Below, in pieces: positions 1-10,839 of a stretch of DNA of 64,000 nt. The stretch lies in the NCBI GenBank assembly GCA_030280995.1, contig JASXTE010000002.1:28441183-28505182 (forward strand). The letters are read 5' to 3'. Each line of letters starts with the position of its first letter. Within the stretch, counting starts at the first letter, position 1. This DNA is from Hemileia vastatrix (Eukaryota; Basidiomycota; Pucciniomycetes; Pucciniales; Zaghouaniaceae). Made by a program: the position numbers and the translations under genes. Below the pieces are notes generated by a model. The model searched no databases and was not told the DNA's origin. It was given only the letters and a program-made list of their open reading frames with translations.

Positions 1-1056
1 AAATTATTCTATAAAATTAAAAAATGGATCAAAGGGAAAGATGGGGTTTATTATGCTGGATGAAAGATGGTAAGGGAATTTGGTTATACATGTTGATATT
101 AGTGATGGATTATTTTATTTCCTCCAACAAGAGGATAAACTGAAATTAACCTATCAAAATCAATTTAAAAATATTAGTATAATGAATTCACAAAAAAATA
201 ATATTTGTGATAATTCTATATCTGTCCTCCAGAAAGAGGTTAAACTTCCAAATTTATTTACTGGGGATTTTATGATGGAAAACGGTGGAACTGCAGTTGG
301 AAAATTTTATGATAAATTAGACAAAGGAATAGGGGGTAAATAATTATTAACTAATAAAAATTATGTTTTATCTTGTTTTGTTTCTGATTCTGATGAAAAA
401 GAAAATTCTGTTGATGATATATTATATGGTGGATGAAGAAGGGATCAAATTCCTCAACTCAAAGTGGACATAGATGAAGCAAAATATAAGAAGGTAGCAA
501 ATAAGGTCAGAACAATTAACAAGCCGCTACCTGCTAAATTAAATGCACATTTGAAGAGGCCAAATTTATCAAGAGATCCTTATGACTGTCCTTTATTCAA
601 GAGTCCACCCTAATTTTTTGAAACTTCTAGAATCACTTTTAATAGATTGGGTGTTGTTAAATTCAGACCTGAAGATTGGTTGTCAGGTGAAAAAAAGAAG
701 TTATTGTTTGATGTGATGGTTAAGAGGGAAAAGGCCATCAATTTTTTTGAACAGGAGAGTAGTGTGTTAAAGCATTCTTATGGGGAGCCTTAAAATATTC
801 CAGTTTTTTTCATGAAACATGGCAACAAAAACCAATTCCTATTCCCGCTGCTTTAAAAGATGATTATATAGAAGTCATTAGAGAGTGAATTCAAACTGGA
901 ATATATGAAAAGTCTTCATCTAGTTATTCAAGTCCAGTTTTCTGTATCAAGAAACATAGTGGCAAGCTCAGGGTAGCTCACAATCTTAGGCAATTAAATA
1001 GGGTTATGATAAACAATACCAGATTAACACCTAGTGCAGAAGAGTTGTGGAGGCAT
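1..1056 (+). pseudogene. Family B element copy B2, left part: degenerate pol (N-terminal region to start of RT)
   Basis: Broken translations match the pol N-terminus of B1 (26618-29986) in order: two LQQE/LQKE-type repeats at about 120-250, the AKYKKVANKVR stretch near 480, the LSRDPY stretch near 570, a WLSGE stretch near 680, then SSYSSPVFCIKK and LNRV of the early reverse transcriptase near 920-1010. Many stops and frameshifts interrupt it, and it is clearly dead. It ends at GCAT (1053-1056), exactly where A1 begins. The coding sense resumes after A1 at 61616 with AGRVCYGLGD, the next residues expected in B1, so this is the left half of one split copy. Its 5' end lies outside the window. 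Confidence 0.85.
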
Positions 1057-2119
1057 TGTGGTCTTCCAACATTGGCAGAGGCATTTGTTGGTCTACTTAA
1101 CATTTTTTTGATATGTCTTAATTGAAATTGTTTAAAATTGGGTGTTTTTCTGGATTTATTCAGAAAATATTGGGACCTCAGGGGATGTGGGGACTACCAT
1201 TGGATAGACCTGGGTTTTGTCTATATTTTATGTCTTGATGACATTTTTCAGATTTTAAGTATTAAAGGGATAATTTCTCATTTTCCATTTAAAGAGATAG
1301 CTGTTTAATTCTGTTTTTAGTATTTTTCAGGCTAACCTTAAGTCTTATGGTTACGCGCTTAGTACCATAAGAATGAGCTAATTTTCCTCTACATTTTATT
1401 TCTTAAAGTTTTTATAGCCTAATTATGTGTTTTAAAGGTTTTAGTAGTTGTAGTAGATTTTTCTAACTATTTTAGATATTTGTGGAGGTTTTCGCTGGTT
1501 TTCTGGCTTCAGGGTGGTCCATCTGCCTTGGTTCTGGAAGGCTGGGAAGCATTTCTAGAGGCGTTTTATGCAATTTGGTGCTCAAGAATGCCAAATTCAT
1601 TGGTTTGCATGGGCTTTTAGAGAGTGGTCTGTGTGTAAATAGTGAATAAGACAGTTTGGGGAAACCTTAATTATTATACAACCATCCAGAGGTTATATCA
1701 TTGTTCCTCACTCAGTTTTCACTGTTTTTTGGCCACAATTGGCTGTGTTTGTTGCAAGTTGAGTTCTTCATTTAACTTAACTTGGCAACTGGTTTCTTTG
1801 GTAAAGTCTTGCAAGCTATATCAAGTATTATTGCTGTCTCTGGTGTGGATTTGAAACCTAAATCAAGTATCATTTCTTTCTCTGGTGTGGACATTGGTCT
1901 AAATGTCAGTTCTTAGGTTTGGTAGTCTGTCTGGAGACTAATTTCTTGGCTGATCAGGCAGTCAAGTAGATTGGAAAAGGGGCCTTAGCAAACAGGAACC
2001 AATATACTGTAGCAGGTAAATCTCACTTTATTTTTCTAAAGGGAGAGGGGATTTTCTCTCTGGTTTTTCTCCAACTCCCTTGGTCAAGGCCTATAGCTAG
2101 TACTATAGGATTGTCTACA
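1057..2119 (+). repeat. 5' LTR of A1
   Basis: About 1063 bp, beginning TGTGGTCTTCC and ending GGATTGTCTACA (TG...CA). Three further copies occur at 12437-13533, 47296-48397 and 60519-61615. It is followed by a primer-binding site. Short hydrophobic ORFs inside it have no protein similarity I recognise and appear by chance. Confidence 0.92.
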
Positions 2120-2123
2120 TTTA

Positions 2124-2140
2124 TGGTGCCCAACATGGGG
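2124..2140 (+). other. Primer-binding site of A1
   Basis: TGGTGCCCAACATGGGG starts four bases after the LTR. It begins with TGG, complementary to the CCA end of a tRNA, and corresponds to TGGTGCCCAACGTGG in A2 and TGGCGCCCAACGTGGGG in B1. I cannot assign the tRNA by eye. Confidence 0.8.
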
Positions 2141-2178
2141 TGAACCTGCTATTTCTTTGGAATCTCTGTAGTCTTTGA

Positions 2179-4560
2179 ATGGCTTCCAGGTCTTCTATTC
2201 CTGTGGTGACTGTCAGTGGGGGGGAAGGTCCTCCTGCTGTGATGATTAGGGAGTGTGTTAGGATTAAAACTGGGGATGGTACCAAGTTTAATGATAAAGA
2301 TGTGAAGTGTTTTCTGGAGAAGTATGAACCTGCTGCTGGGGTGGATGGTGCTTATTACCTAAACATGGTGAAGCAGATTATTTTCTTCATTGGTGATAGG
2401 GCAGTGGAGAAGGAGGTTGTGACCATGTCTGGCTACAAGAAGAAGGACTGGAAGTTATTGTGTAGGGAGATGGTGGATAGATAGGGTTTCAGGTTCACTA
2501 TGGTTGATCTGAACAAGATTTTCAGTGAATGGCAGTCTTATGGTGGTGTTGGTAGCTTGCACAGTTACAGGAAGTTTCTGCTACAGTTTGATCCTGTGGT
2601 GGAATATTTGGTGGAAGTGGAGGAGCTGGCACATGAAAATTCTGCCAAGGATGTTTTTTGGTCTGCCTTGGCTAGAGATGTCAGGATGGATGTGTTGAAG
2701 GAGCTTTCAAGGAAGGACTTGATGAAGACTCTTTCCAATGGGGATCAGAAGTTGCCTGTCTTGGACAAGGTGAAGGAGGCTGTGGAGGCCCATTTGAAGT
2801 TATTGGCTGTGGACACCTATCATGATGGGTGTGCCAAATATGTTAGCAAAGTCAGTGAGGCTTTAGCTGAAGAGGAGAATAGAGTTAAGAAGGAAGAGAA
2901 GAATATGGTGAAGGTTCCCAAACAGGAGAGGGATCCAGTGGTGGAGCAGTTGGCTGATCTAACAAAACAGCTACATATTTTTGTTCAGGAGGCTAAGAAG
3001 GCCAATAAGACACCTTCTCAGCCTAGAGATTTTGATAGGAGGGCTGTTAGGAGTGATCCTTGGGTCTGCTCTTATTGCAGCACAAGGGGGAACAAGTCAA
3101 ATGATTTTTGGGCTCTGAACAGAGATGTGTCAGAGGGAAAGGTGGAATTTGATGGAAGGGTTTTCAAGTTCCCTTATGGTTTATTTGTGAAGCCCAGTAA
3201 AGGGCAGGCACCTGTTAATTTGGTCAGGAGAAGGAGTGGTCTCAATAAGAGCAGGCCAAGGTTTGAAGAGATTCCTGATCAGGGGAAGTCTTTAGGTAAG
3301 GAAGATGATGATGTCAATGAAAAAGGGAAGGAGGTTAATAAGGTCTCTTTTTCTACTTCCTTTGGTGGATTGGAGTTGTATTCTTGTGGTGGACAGTCAA
3401 GTGGTGAATTCTTGGCTGGTGTTTATGATGTAGAAGCGGGAAATGTGGGAAGGCCTAAGAGCAGTTCTCACGCCCAACCAAAGCCTAAGGCTTCAAAGGT
3501 GGATCCTAAGCTGAGTGCAGCTAGGAAGAAGTACAGCAAAGAGGAGCTGTACATGATGCAGAAGGGGATTGCTGATATGGGCCCCCCTAGTTTTGGTGCA
3601 CTGGTCATGAATGGTGAGCCAATGCCTATGGATGTTGATTCTGACTCTGAGGAGGATGTCCCTTTGGCTTCATTGCCAAAGCCTTCTGGATTTAGAGGTT
3701 CTGGTGAGGGATCTGGTTTTATTCCTGTTGATGGTAAATCTGTTGGTGGTTCTGGTCCTCTGGAGATTTCTAGGACCAAGGTAGTGAAGCCAAAGGCTCA
3801 CTTGGAGAGGCCAGTAGATTCTGGACAATCTAATGTTATGGACTCTTTTCTGTAAAGGATGAATCAGGGTCAGGTTTCCCTATCTTATTGGGAATTGTAT
3901 GCTATCAGTCCTGGGTTGGCTGATAGACAGAAAATGTTTTTGACCAGGAGAAGGGTTTCTTCTGGGGAGGGGGAATACATTTGTGATTCTGTTGAGAAGT
4001 TTGGTGAGGGGTTGGAGACTCATTTCTCCCCACCTCTGGGTTATGTCAATGTCACTATGAATGGCAGGGAGGCTAGATAAATTGGTGGATTCAGGTTCTC
4101 AGATTAACCTGATTTCATTGTTTTAGGCTACTCATCTGGGCCTCCCCATCAAGACAGGAATTGGTGGAAATTTAAGAGGGATTATTGGCCATTTCACTGA
4201 GTTGATTGGAACAGATGAATTTGTGAAGCTGGATGTTGGTGGAGCCTCAGTGAATGTTCATTTTTACATTTCCAAAGGTAATGTAAAAGCTGTTTTGGGT
4301 GGACCATTCTTGATGGATTTCCAGGAAAGAATTGGTTATCAGTTTGATATGGAATCAGTTTGGAGTTGACTGGTGAAGATGAAAGAAGACTTCACATGAG
4401 GATGTCAACTCCTGGAGATGATGATTGGGAGACCAGGTCTGGCTTGTCTTCAATGTGCCAGTGCATGGATTGTTGTAGAAGAAGAAGGGAAGTGGGTGAC
4501 GCCTCTGGTTTTTTGGAGTGTGGCTCAGGATCTAGTGAGAGTCTTTCTTTTTTAGAGTGA
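2179..4560 (+). pseudogene. A1 gag-protease (broken)
   Basis: Homologous throughout to the intact 869-residue Gag-protease of B1. Start ATG at 2179 (MASRSSIP) follows the leader. Visible parts: an alpha-helical capsid-like N-terminus (2179 to about 2900), a decayed zinc knuckle near 3065 (VCSYCSTRGNKSNDF, lacking the His and last Cys), an acidic SDSEEDVPLASLP stretch near 3640, the aspartic protease region near 4080-4350, and a C-terminal tail with clustered Cys near 4450 (MCQCMDCC then basic). Lesions: TGG to TAG at 2482, a stop at 3853, and a frameshift near 4070 just before the protease DSG. Gag forms the particle; the protease would process the polyprotein. Confidence 0.88.
4548..4554 (+). 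promoter_or_regulatory. Candidate -1 ribosomal frameshift site, T TTT TTA (A1)
   Basis: The last gag codons read TCT TTT TTA GAG TGA. The heptamer T TTT TTA fits X XXY YYZ in the gag frame, and pol continues in the -1 frame through the gag stop (FFRV..., aligned with FFGV... in B1). The same heptamer is at 15994-16000 in A2, and T TTT TTG is at 29950-29956 in B1. Confidence 0.65.
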
Positions 4561-6785
4561 TGAGGGCTTATTGCCCTAGTGCTACAACCTCTCCCCAAGA
4601 TGAGGAAATCCCAGGTTGTAGTAGGTAAGCTCCCTTGGAAATATACAAAGTGGATTTTTAACTTTCTCTTTTTAATGTTTCTCTTTTCTGCAAGTATTCA
4701 TCATATTTTTTATCAAGTATCTTTTCTCTCTCAAGATTTTCAATTATTTGTAATTCAAGTTCAAAAAAGAAGATCGGTTATATATCTTTATTGAAAGATA
4801 TGCGGAAAAGCTGTGGAGTGGTGAGATTGGGGTCTAAAAGTAAGTCCTCCCAATTGTGCACCACTAGTGTTTCTTCTACTCCTTTCAAAAACATTACCTT
4901 GGCCACACATGTGAGCAATGGGGAAACCTATGTTTTTTGTTCCAGGTCTGGTGGGGAAGACAACCTGAAGATCCTTCAAGTTGAAGGAAGAGCTTCAAAG
5001 TACAAGAAGGTAGTGCTGTAGATTAGGCCTGTAGGTTTTAATCCTCCCTTGAAGAGACCTCCTTTGTCAAGAGATCTGTACTGTACTCCTCTGGTGAAGA
5101 ATCCTCCTGATTTTGTGGAAACTGCTAGGGTGACTGTTGAAAGGTTGAAAGTTGTAAGTTTTGGTCCTGATGGATGGTTGTCTAATGAGGAAAAGAAGTT
5201 GTTGTTGCACATTATTGTGGTGAGGGAGAAAGCAGTGGCATTTGTTGAAGAGGAAAGGGGTGTGTTGAAAAACTCTTATGGGGAACCTTACTTGATTCCT
5301 GTGGTTTGTAATGAACCTTGGCAAATCAAACCTATTCCAATTCCAGCCGCTATTAGGGATGATTTTATAGAGATTGTTAGGGAAAGAGTCAGGACTGGTT
5401 TATACAAACAATCAACATCTAGTTATTTAAGTCTGGTTTTTTGTGTAAAGAAGCAGAATGGAAAACTGAGGCTGGTACATGATCTTAGAGCCTTGAACAG
5501 AGTCACTATCAAGGATGCGGGGATTCCACCAAGTGCAGAGGACTTTTTGGAAGCTTTTGCTGGTAGGGTGTGTTATGGTTTGGGTGATATTATGGCTGGT
5601 TATAATGAAAGGGAACTTCACACCAATTCATGGCCACTCACAACGTTTGAGACTCCTCTGGGAAAATTTCAGCTCACTAGGTTGCCTCAAGGAGCAACTA
5701 ATTCAGTAGTGGTATATCAAGCACAAATGGCTTGGATTTTACAGGATGTGGTTCCTACTAATGCTGGTATTTTCATTGATGATGGTGGAATCAAAGGACC
5801 CTCCACTGATTATGGAAATGAGGTGCTGAAGGAGAATCCTGGTATAAGTAGATTTGTTTGGGAATATGCAATTACTCTAGAGAGAGTATTGTTTAGGATT
5901 GAAGAGGCTGGTTTGACCATTTCTGGGTCAAAGTTTTGTTGTTGTGTTCCTGATCTGGAAATTCTGGGTCATGTTGTATGTAAGGAGGGAAGGATTATGG
6001 CAAAGAAGAAGGTCAATAAAATTCAGTCATGGCCAAGGCCCAAAAATACTACTGAAGTCAGGGGATTTTTGGGGGTTTGTGTGTACGTCAGGATTTTTAT
6101 TAAAGATTTTTCTTTGTTGGCTTCACCTTTAAGAAGGTTGACCTTGAAAGATGCGGAGTGGGAATGGTCTGAAGAGTGTGAAGAAGCTTTTCAGAAGTTG
6201 AAGAAGGTGGTAGGTGAAGATATTATTCTTCATAAGTTGGATTATGGAGTTGGTTCTGGAAAACATTATCTGAAAGTGGACTCAAGTTATATTGCACCTG
6301 GTGCTGTGTTGTCTCAGGAAGACAAAACTGGAAGGGTCAGGCTAGTAAGGTATGAGTCCGTGGTGTTTAATGAGGTTGAATCTAGATATTTTCAACCTAT
6401 GTTGGAATTGTGTGGTGTAGCAAAAATTTTGAGGAAGCTGCAAACTGTTTTTTAGGGGCTGAATTTTGAGCTGCAGGTGGATGCAGAATCTCTGGTTCAA
6501 ATGATCAGTACACCTAGTCTTACAAATGCTCCAATGACTAGGTGGGTGGCATTTATTCAGCATTTCTCTTTTGACCTGGTACACAAACTTGGAAAAACTT
6601 TTACAATGCCAGATGGATTATCAAGGAGACCACCCACAGATGAAGATTCAGACTCTGAAGAATTTGATGAAGATGTCTCAGTGGTTAGGGCCAGCAGAAA
6701 GGGTGCTGAAGATTTTTCTCTCCTCCCCCATGAGGCTAAACTGGATGATTGTTCTCTCCTTAACCAAGAGGTTAAACTGGATGGT
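4555..6785 (+). pseudogene. A1 pol, first part: N-terminal region, reverse transcriptase, RNase H (broken)
   Basis: Follows gag in the -1 frame. A poorly conserved N-terminal region runs to about 5030. The reverse transcriptase spans about 5049-6100: KQNGKLRLVHDLRALNR near 5450, LTRLPQGATNSV near 5675, and the catalytic FIDDGGIKGP near 5770 (F-I-D-D in place of Y-x-D-D). RNase H lies at about 6230-6610 (LKVDSS, E of VESRYFQ, then LQVDAESL). TGG to TAG near 6453 cuts RNase H. The end holds two in-frame hairpin motifs read as LLPHEAKLDD and LLNQEVKLDG (6722-6779). At 6785 the frame is interrupted by a solo LTR and resumes at 8134. Makes cDNA from element RNA when intact. Confidence 0.88.
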
Positions 6786-8133
6786 TTTCAGCAGGTCCTC
6801 TAGAAGAAGGAAAATAAGGAGAAGAAAATAGAAAGGGGTAGCAGGAAATAGGAATTAGGGATTATAAAGGGAAATAATAATAGGTAAAATTTATAAATTT
6901 AAGAAAAATAATAAAAAGAATAGAGAAGTGCAACAACACTTTCTGAGGGGAGACACAACAAAGAGATTTTATTTATTTATAAAAATTTTATTTTTAAGTA
7001 AGTCAATTTTTTCTGCGTGGCAAGAAATTATTATTAGTAATAGACTTAAAGCAACATTTAATTAATTATTTAATATCTACATTAGAATTGTAATACTAAT
7101 AAAATAACAAAAACGTGTTTTGTATATATTGTAAAAAATGTTTAGAATGTGAGTAATAAGTGATTATGCTACAGGGAGTTACCAAGGCCTTTATATAGGC
7201 AAGGGGCTCTCTGAAACACCACAGCAATTTATATAGAATTAAAAGATAAAATAAAAATAACATGTAACAAAATATGAGTAAGTAAAAGGGAACCCATGAA
7301 ACAATAAACTAAAACACATGAGTTAGAACCCATGAAACAATAAACTAAAACACATGAGTTAGAGCCTTAAATTCCCCAGATTAATCCTAAAAATTTAAAA
7401 TAAAATTAGGAATTAATTAAATAAGTTTGAGACGCAATAAAATACTTATTTTAATTTAAAACATGTCTGATAACTCTTTTAAAGAAACCAATTTTAAGAG
7501 AAAAATAAAAAGCAACTTATTTTAACAGATAAAAATAGTGTAATTAATTAATTTAGTATAAAACATGAGTAATTAATTATTTTAACTACTTTTATTAGTG
7601 TAACAATTAATTTTAAGTTAAAACAAATACTTATTATAATATAATTACTAATTTTTAGAATAAAACATTAATAATTTATTTAATAAAGTGTTTTAACTTG
7701 TTTAATACTTTGATGACACAATTATGAATCAAAAAGCACCCAATATTATTGTTTAATAAGATATGTAAGGCTTTATATAATATTTAAATTTAATTAATTG
7801 ATTTAATTACATTATAAGTTAATTTTACACTTATAATTATAATATATGTTTATAGTTAATTAATTATTAATTTATATTTATTAAATACATAAAAATGTGC
7901 CATAATTTTTAGAATATAAAATATATCATGCTTAATTTCAATGTATAAATAATTTATATAATAATAAAATTAATATAATACATATTTTACTTATATTTAA
8001 TAAGATACTTATATAATTTTAATATGCAATAAAATATTAATTTATATGCATAACATGCATATATTTATGCCGTCTTTCAAGTCCAATAAATTAACATAAC
8101 ATTTACTGGGCTCCTGGTACAGCCTGGCTGACA
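6786..8133 (-). repeat. Solo LTR of a C1-like chromovirus inside A1 pol
   Basis: About 1350 bp, very AT-rich, without genes. It begins TTTCAGCAGG-TCCTCTAGAAG and ends CTCCTGGTACAGCCTGGCTGACA, like the C1 LTRs (TATCAGCCAG...CCTGGCTGACA). The flanking 5-mers are ATGGT (6781-6785) and ATGGC (8134-8138). Removing it rejoins the A1 pol frame (compare A2 at 18700-18740). Internal sequence is absent, so the element was probably removed by LTR-LTR recombination. Strand is by similarity to C1. Confidence 0.85.
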
Positions 8134-9625
8134 ATGGCTCTGATCTTGATTCTGGTGATCAGGATGTTTTTGTTGATGAAGATGGGGCTGTTGTTTGGGA
8201 TGGCTTAAAATTTGAAAATGGTGTTTTTGTCAGTGAACTGAACTCTCTTAAAATTCAGTGGAAGGTAAAGGATGTACCAAAGTTTAGGGACTGGTGTCCT
8301 GGTTGGGCTGGTCATGTTGCTCATGTGTACACTGGAGATTTTGATGACAGGGCTGTACCCTTAAATGTTGTATTGTTGGATTTTGAAGATGAGACCTGGG
8401 GTCAGACTGGGTTTTATTTTATTATGGTTGAATATCTGTTAACCTTGGAGAGGCAAGATATTTGTGATGATGATACTTGGGTGGCAATAAAGAAGAAGAG
8501 TCCTGGCTTTAATGTGTCAGGAAGGAGGTTTATGAGAAGGAGAAATCCAAATCCTCAAGTAGTGGTGACTCAGAAGAAGGGTCAAGAGTTGGTGTTAAAG
8601 TCTTTGCATGAAGATCTTGGTCATAGAGGCGTTGGGGAGACTTATAGAAGAGTAGCAGACAGATTTCGGTGGCCAGGTATGAAGTTGGCTGTACAGGGTT
8701 TGGTTCAATCTTGTGAAGAATGTAAAAGAAGAAGTCACTTGAAACCTAAAGAGGTTGGCTGTGCTACTGGTGAAACAACTGTGTTTGGAAGAGTTATTTT
8801 GGATTCTGTCCATATCAAAAATGGCAGGTATAAATATTTGATTGTTTCCAGGGATGATTTGTCTGGTTGGGTTGAGGCGGTGCCTCTGGTTAATTTGACT
8901 GCCAAAAATGTGGCAGAGTTTATGAAGAAGGATGGTGGGCCAGAGTGTGGAGCTGAATTTAAAGAAGTGGTGGAAAGTATTGGTTCTAAAGTCAGAGTAG
9001 CTACACCTTATGATCCTGAAGCTGAAAGCATGTTTGAAAGAGGCCATCAAGTTATCAAGAATTCTTTGGCAAAAATGTGTGGAGATAGTGCTGAAAAATG
9101 GAGGCATTATTTAGCTTGGTGTTATTTGCTGATAGGGTCACTGTGAAAAGGACAACTGGATATTCCCCTTATGAATTAATTTTTGGGCAGAAAGCTGTTC
9201 TACCAGTGTATTTGGAAGCTGTCTCTTATATTGGAATTGATTGGGATGATGTGTGCTCAACAGAAGATTTGCTCTATGCCAGGATGCAACAGTTTAAATG
9301 TAGAGAGGAATGTCAAGAGAAGGCATACTCTATAATGATGAAGATAAGAAATCAATCAGTCAGATACTGGGACAAGAAGTTGGCTCATAGACTAATGAAT
9401 CCCTTTAAACCTGGTTGTTTGGTTTTGATGTATAATAGAAGTTTGGATAGTCAGTGGGGAAAAATGTTCGCTAAAAGATGGAATGGACCTTACAGAGTCA
9501 GATCTCAGGTGCCTGGAGGCTGTTATGTTTTGTAGGAGTTAGATGGTGCAGTCTTAAAGAAAAGAGTGGCTGCTGATCAGGTGAAGAGATTTTATTCTAG
9601 AGGCACTAGAAGTGAAGAAGATTGA
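8134..9625 (+). pseudogene. A1 pol, second part: linker domain and integrase (broken)
   Basis: Resumes after the solo LTR. First comes a linker conserved in A and B (EDGAVVWD near 8180, then AVPLNVVLLDFEDETWGQTG), then the integrase zinc finger (HEDLGHRG near 8610; CEEC near 8715) and the D,D-E core (ILDSVHIK near 8805, DGGPE near 8935, E of SMFERG near 9030). An in-frame deletion of about 45 nt removes the residues before the second catalytic Asp (compare A2 at 42240). A lost C near 9113 shifts the frame, and a stop interrupts near 9533. The C-terminus (VAADQVKRFY) ends at TGA 9623-9625. It would insert element cDNA into the genome if intact. Confidence 0.87.
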
Positions 9626-9759
9626 CTATAAAATGAGGATAAACTATGATTTATTCATTTATTTTGGATTTTGGTGTTGCTGTCCATCTGTTTTGTTGGA
9701 AACTTTTTGTTAGAAGGTACCCATGGGTGGGGCTTCTAGATTTTATTTTGGCAAGTGTG

Positions 9760-9800
9760 GGGGTGACTGATAGGCTGGCTGCTCTATCAAAAGTTACCCC
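9760..9800 (+). other. Hairpin P, copy 1 in A1 tail
   Basis: GGGGTGACT pairs with AGTTACCCC around a conserved loop containing GGCTGGCTGCTCT. This is the weaker of two copies, with one G-T pair. Confidence 0.55.
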
Positions 9801-10019
9801 AGATTGTCTGTTTCCAACCCCTTCGCTTAATTTTGTTGAACCCTAGTATTGGTTTTTCTTCACAGGTTTTTGTCCTCTATGACTTTAAACTGGAAATTCT
9901 TTAAATCTTCAAGTGCTGGACTCTTCACTCTTATTGGTTTTGGTTTATTGTGTTGGATGTTGTGTTTTTTGTTAGAAGGTACCCAGGGGGTTCTTCTAGA
10001 TTTTATTTTGGAAAGTGTG

Positions 10020-10061
10020 GGGGTAACTGATGAGCTGGCTGCTCTGTAGAACAGTTACCCC
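10020..10061 (+). other. Hairpin P, copy 2 in A1 tail
   Basis: Perfect 10-bp stem, GGGGTAACTG with CAGTTACCCC; the loop contains GAGC-TGGCT-GCTC, which can form an inner stem. Close copies lie at 46321-46362 and about 59568-59609. The B1 counterpart (25188-25228, minus strand) has GGGGTAATTG with CAATTACCCC, a compensatory change. Confidence 0.7.
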
Positions 10062-10444
10062 AAAATGTCTGTTTCAAGTATTTTGTTTGTCCTAGTTGAA
10101 TGCTAGTTCTCATTTTTGTCATTCAGGTTTCAAGTCCACTTTGACTTTAAACTGGCTTACTGGTACAGGACTGGCTTCTTTGGTTTAGTGGTGGATCACT
10201 GGTGCTCTCCCATCATTTTTACTTATGTGAGGGAGCCCACCCAGTGAACATTTTGTTGGACTGGACTTTCTATGGAGCCGGAATTTTCTTTTTTTTTCTC
10301 TTTCTTTAATTTTTGTGTCTATGGTTGTGTTCAATGGTAGTTTTAGATCATTTCCTTTTTTCCTTATTTTTTTCTTTTAATTTTTTATGGGGGTCATTAG
10401 GATATAAAGAGGGAAAAATCAAAAAATTATATTATATGGTGTCA

Positions 10445-10469
10445 CCACATCAGGGTCACCTGGATGTGG
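10445..10469 (+). other. CCACATC hairpin H1 in A1 tail
   Basis: Arms CCACATCAGG and CCTGGATGTGG with a GTCA loop. The A2 copy is at 43782-43806. Confidence 0.6.
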
Positions 10470-10641
10470 GCAAGCATTGGTGGGAAAAGGCTCATCAATT
10501 TTCCAGGAAATGCTAGTTACTGTTTTTATTTCTATCTCATTTTTTTCTTTGATTTCTATTTATTTCATTTTTGCTTAATTGATATTATTTTTCCAATTAA
10601 TTTTTGATCTCAATTCATTTAAAAATTATTTAAAGGTGTAT

Positions 10642-10667
10642 CCACATCAAGGCGCACTTGGATGTGG
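10642..10667 (+). other. CCACATC hairpin H2 in A1 tail
   Basis: Arms CCACATCAAG and CTTGGATGTGG. Relative to H1 the inner pairs changed together (AGG/CCT to AAG/CTT). Copies occur at 43945-43970 in A2 and 24814-24839 in B1 (minus strand). Confidence 0.62.
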
Positions 10668-10839
10668 GTAAGGTATCAGGGAATCAGCTCATCAACTGGC
10701 TGGGGGATACCATTTGTAATTATTATTCATCTCATTTTATTATTGATATTCATTTCATTTTAATTTATCACCTCTCTTATTTTTTGGGGTAATTTTGTTT
10801 AATTATTTTCAAGTTTTTTTTAGTATGTTAGTAGTTTAA

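Noticed and set aside
8595..9107. 170-codon minus-strand ORF opposite A1 integrase (also 42029-42454 opposite A2)
   Set aside because: Shadow of the integrase frame on the other strand; unlike the tail antisense genes it has no independent motif or splice pattern.
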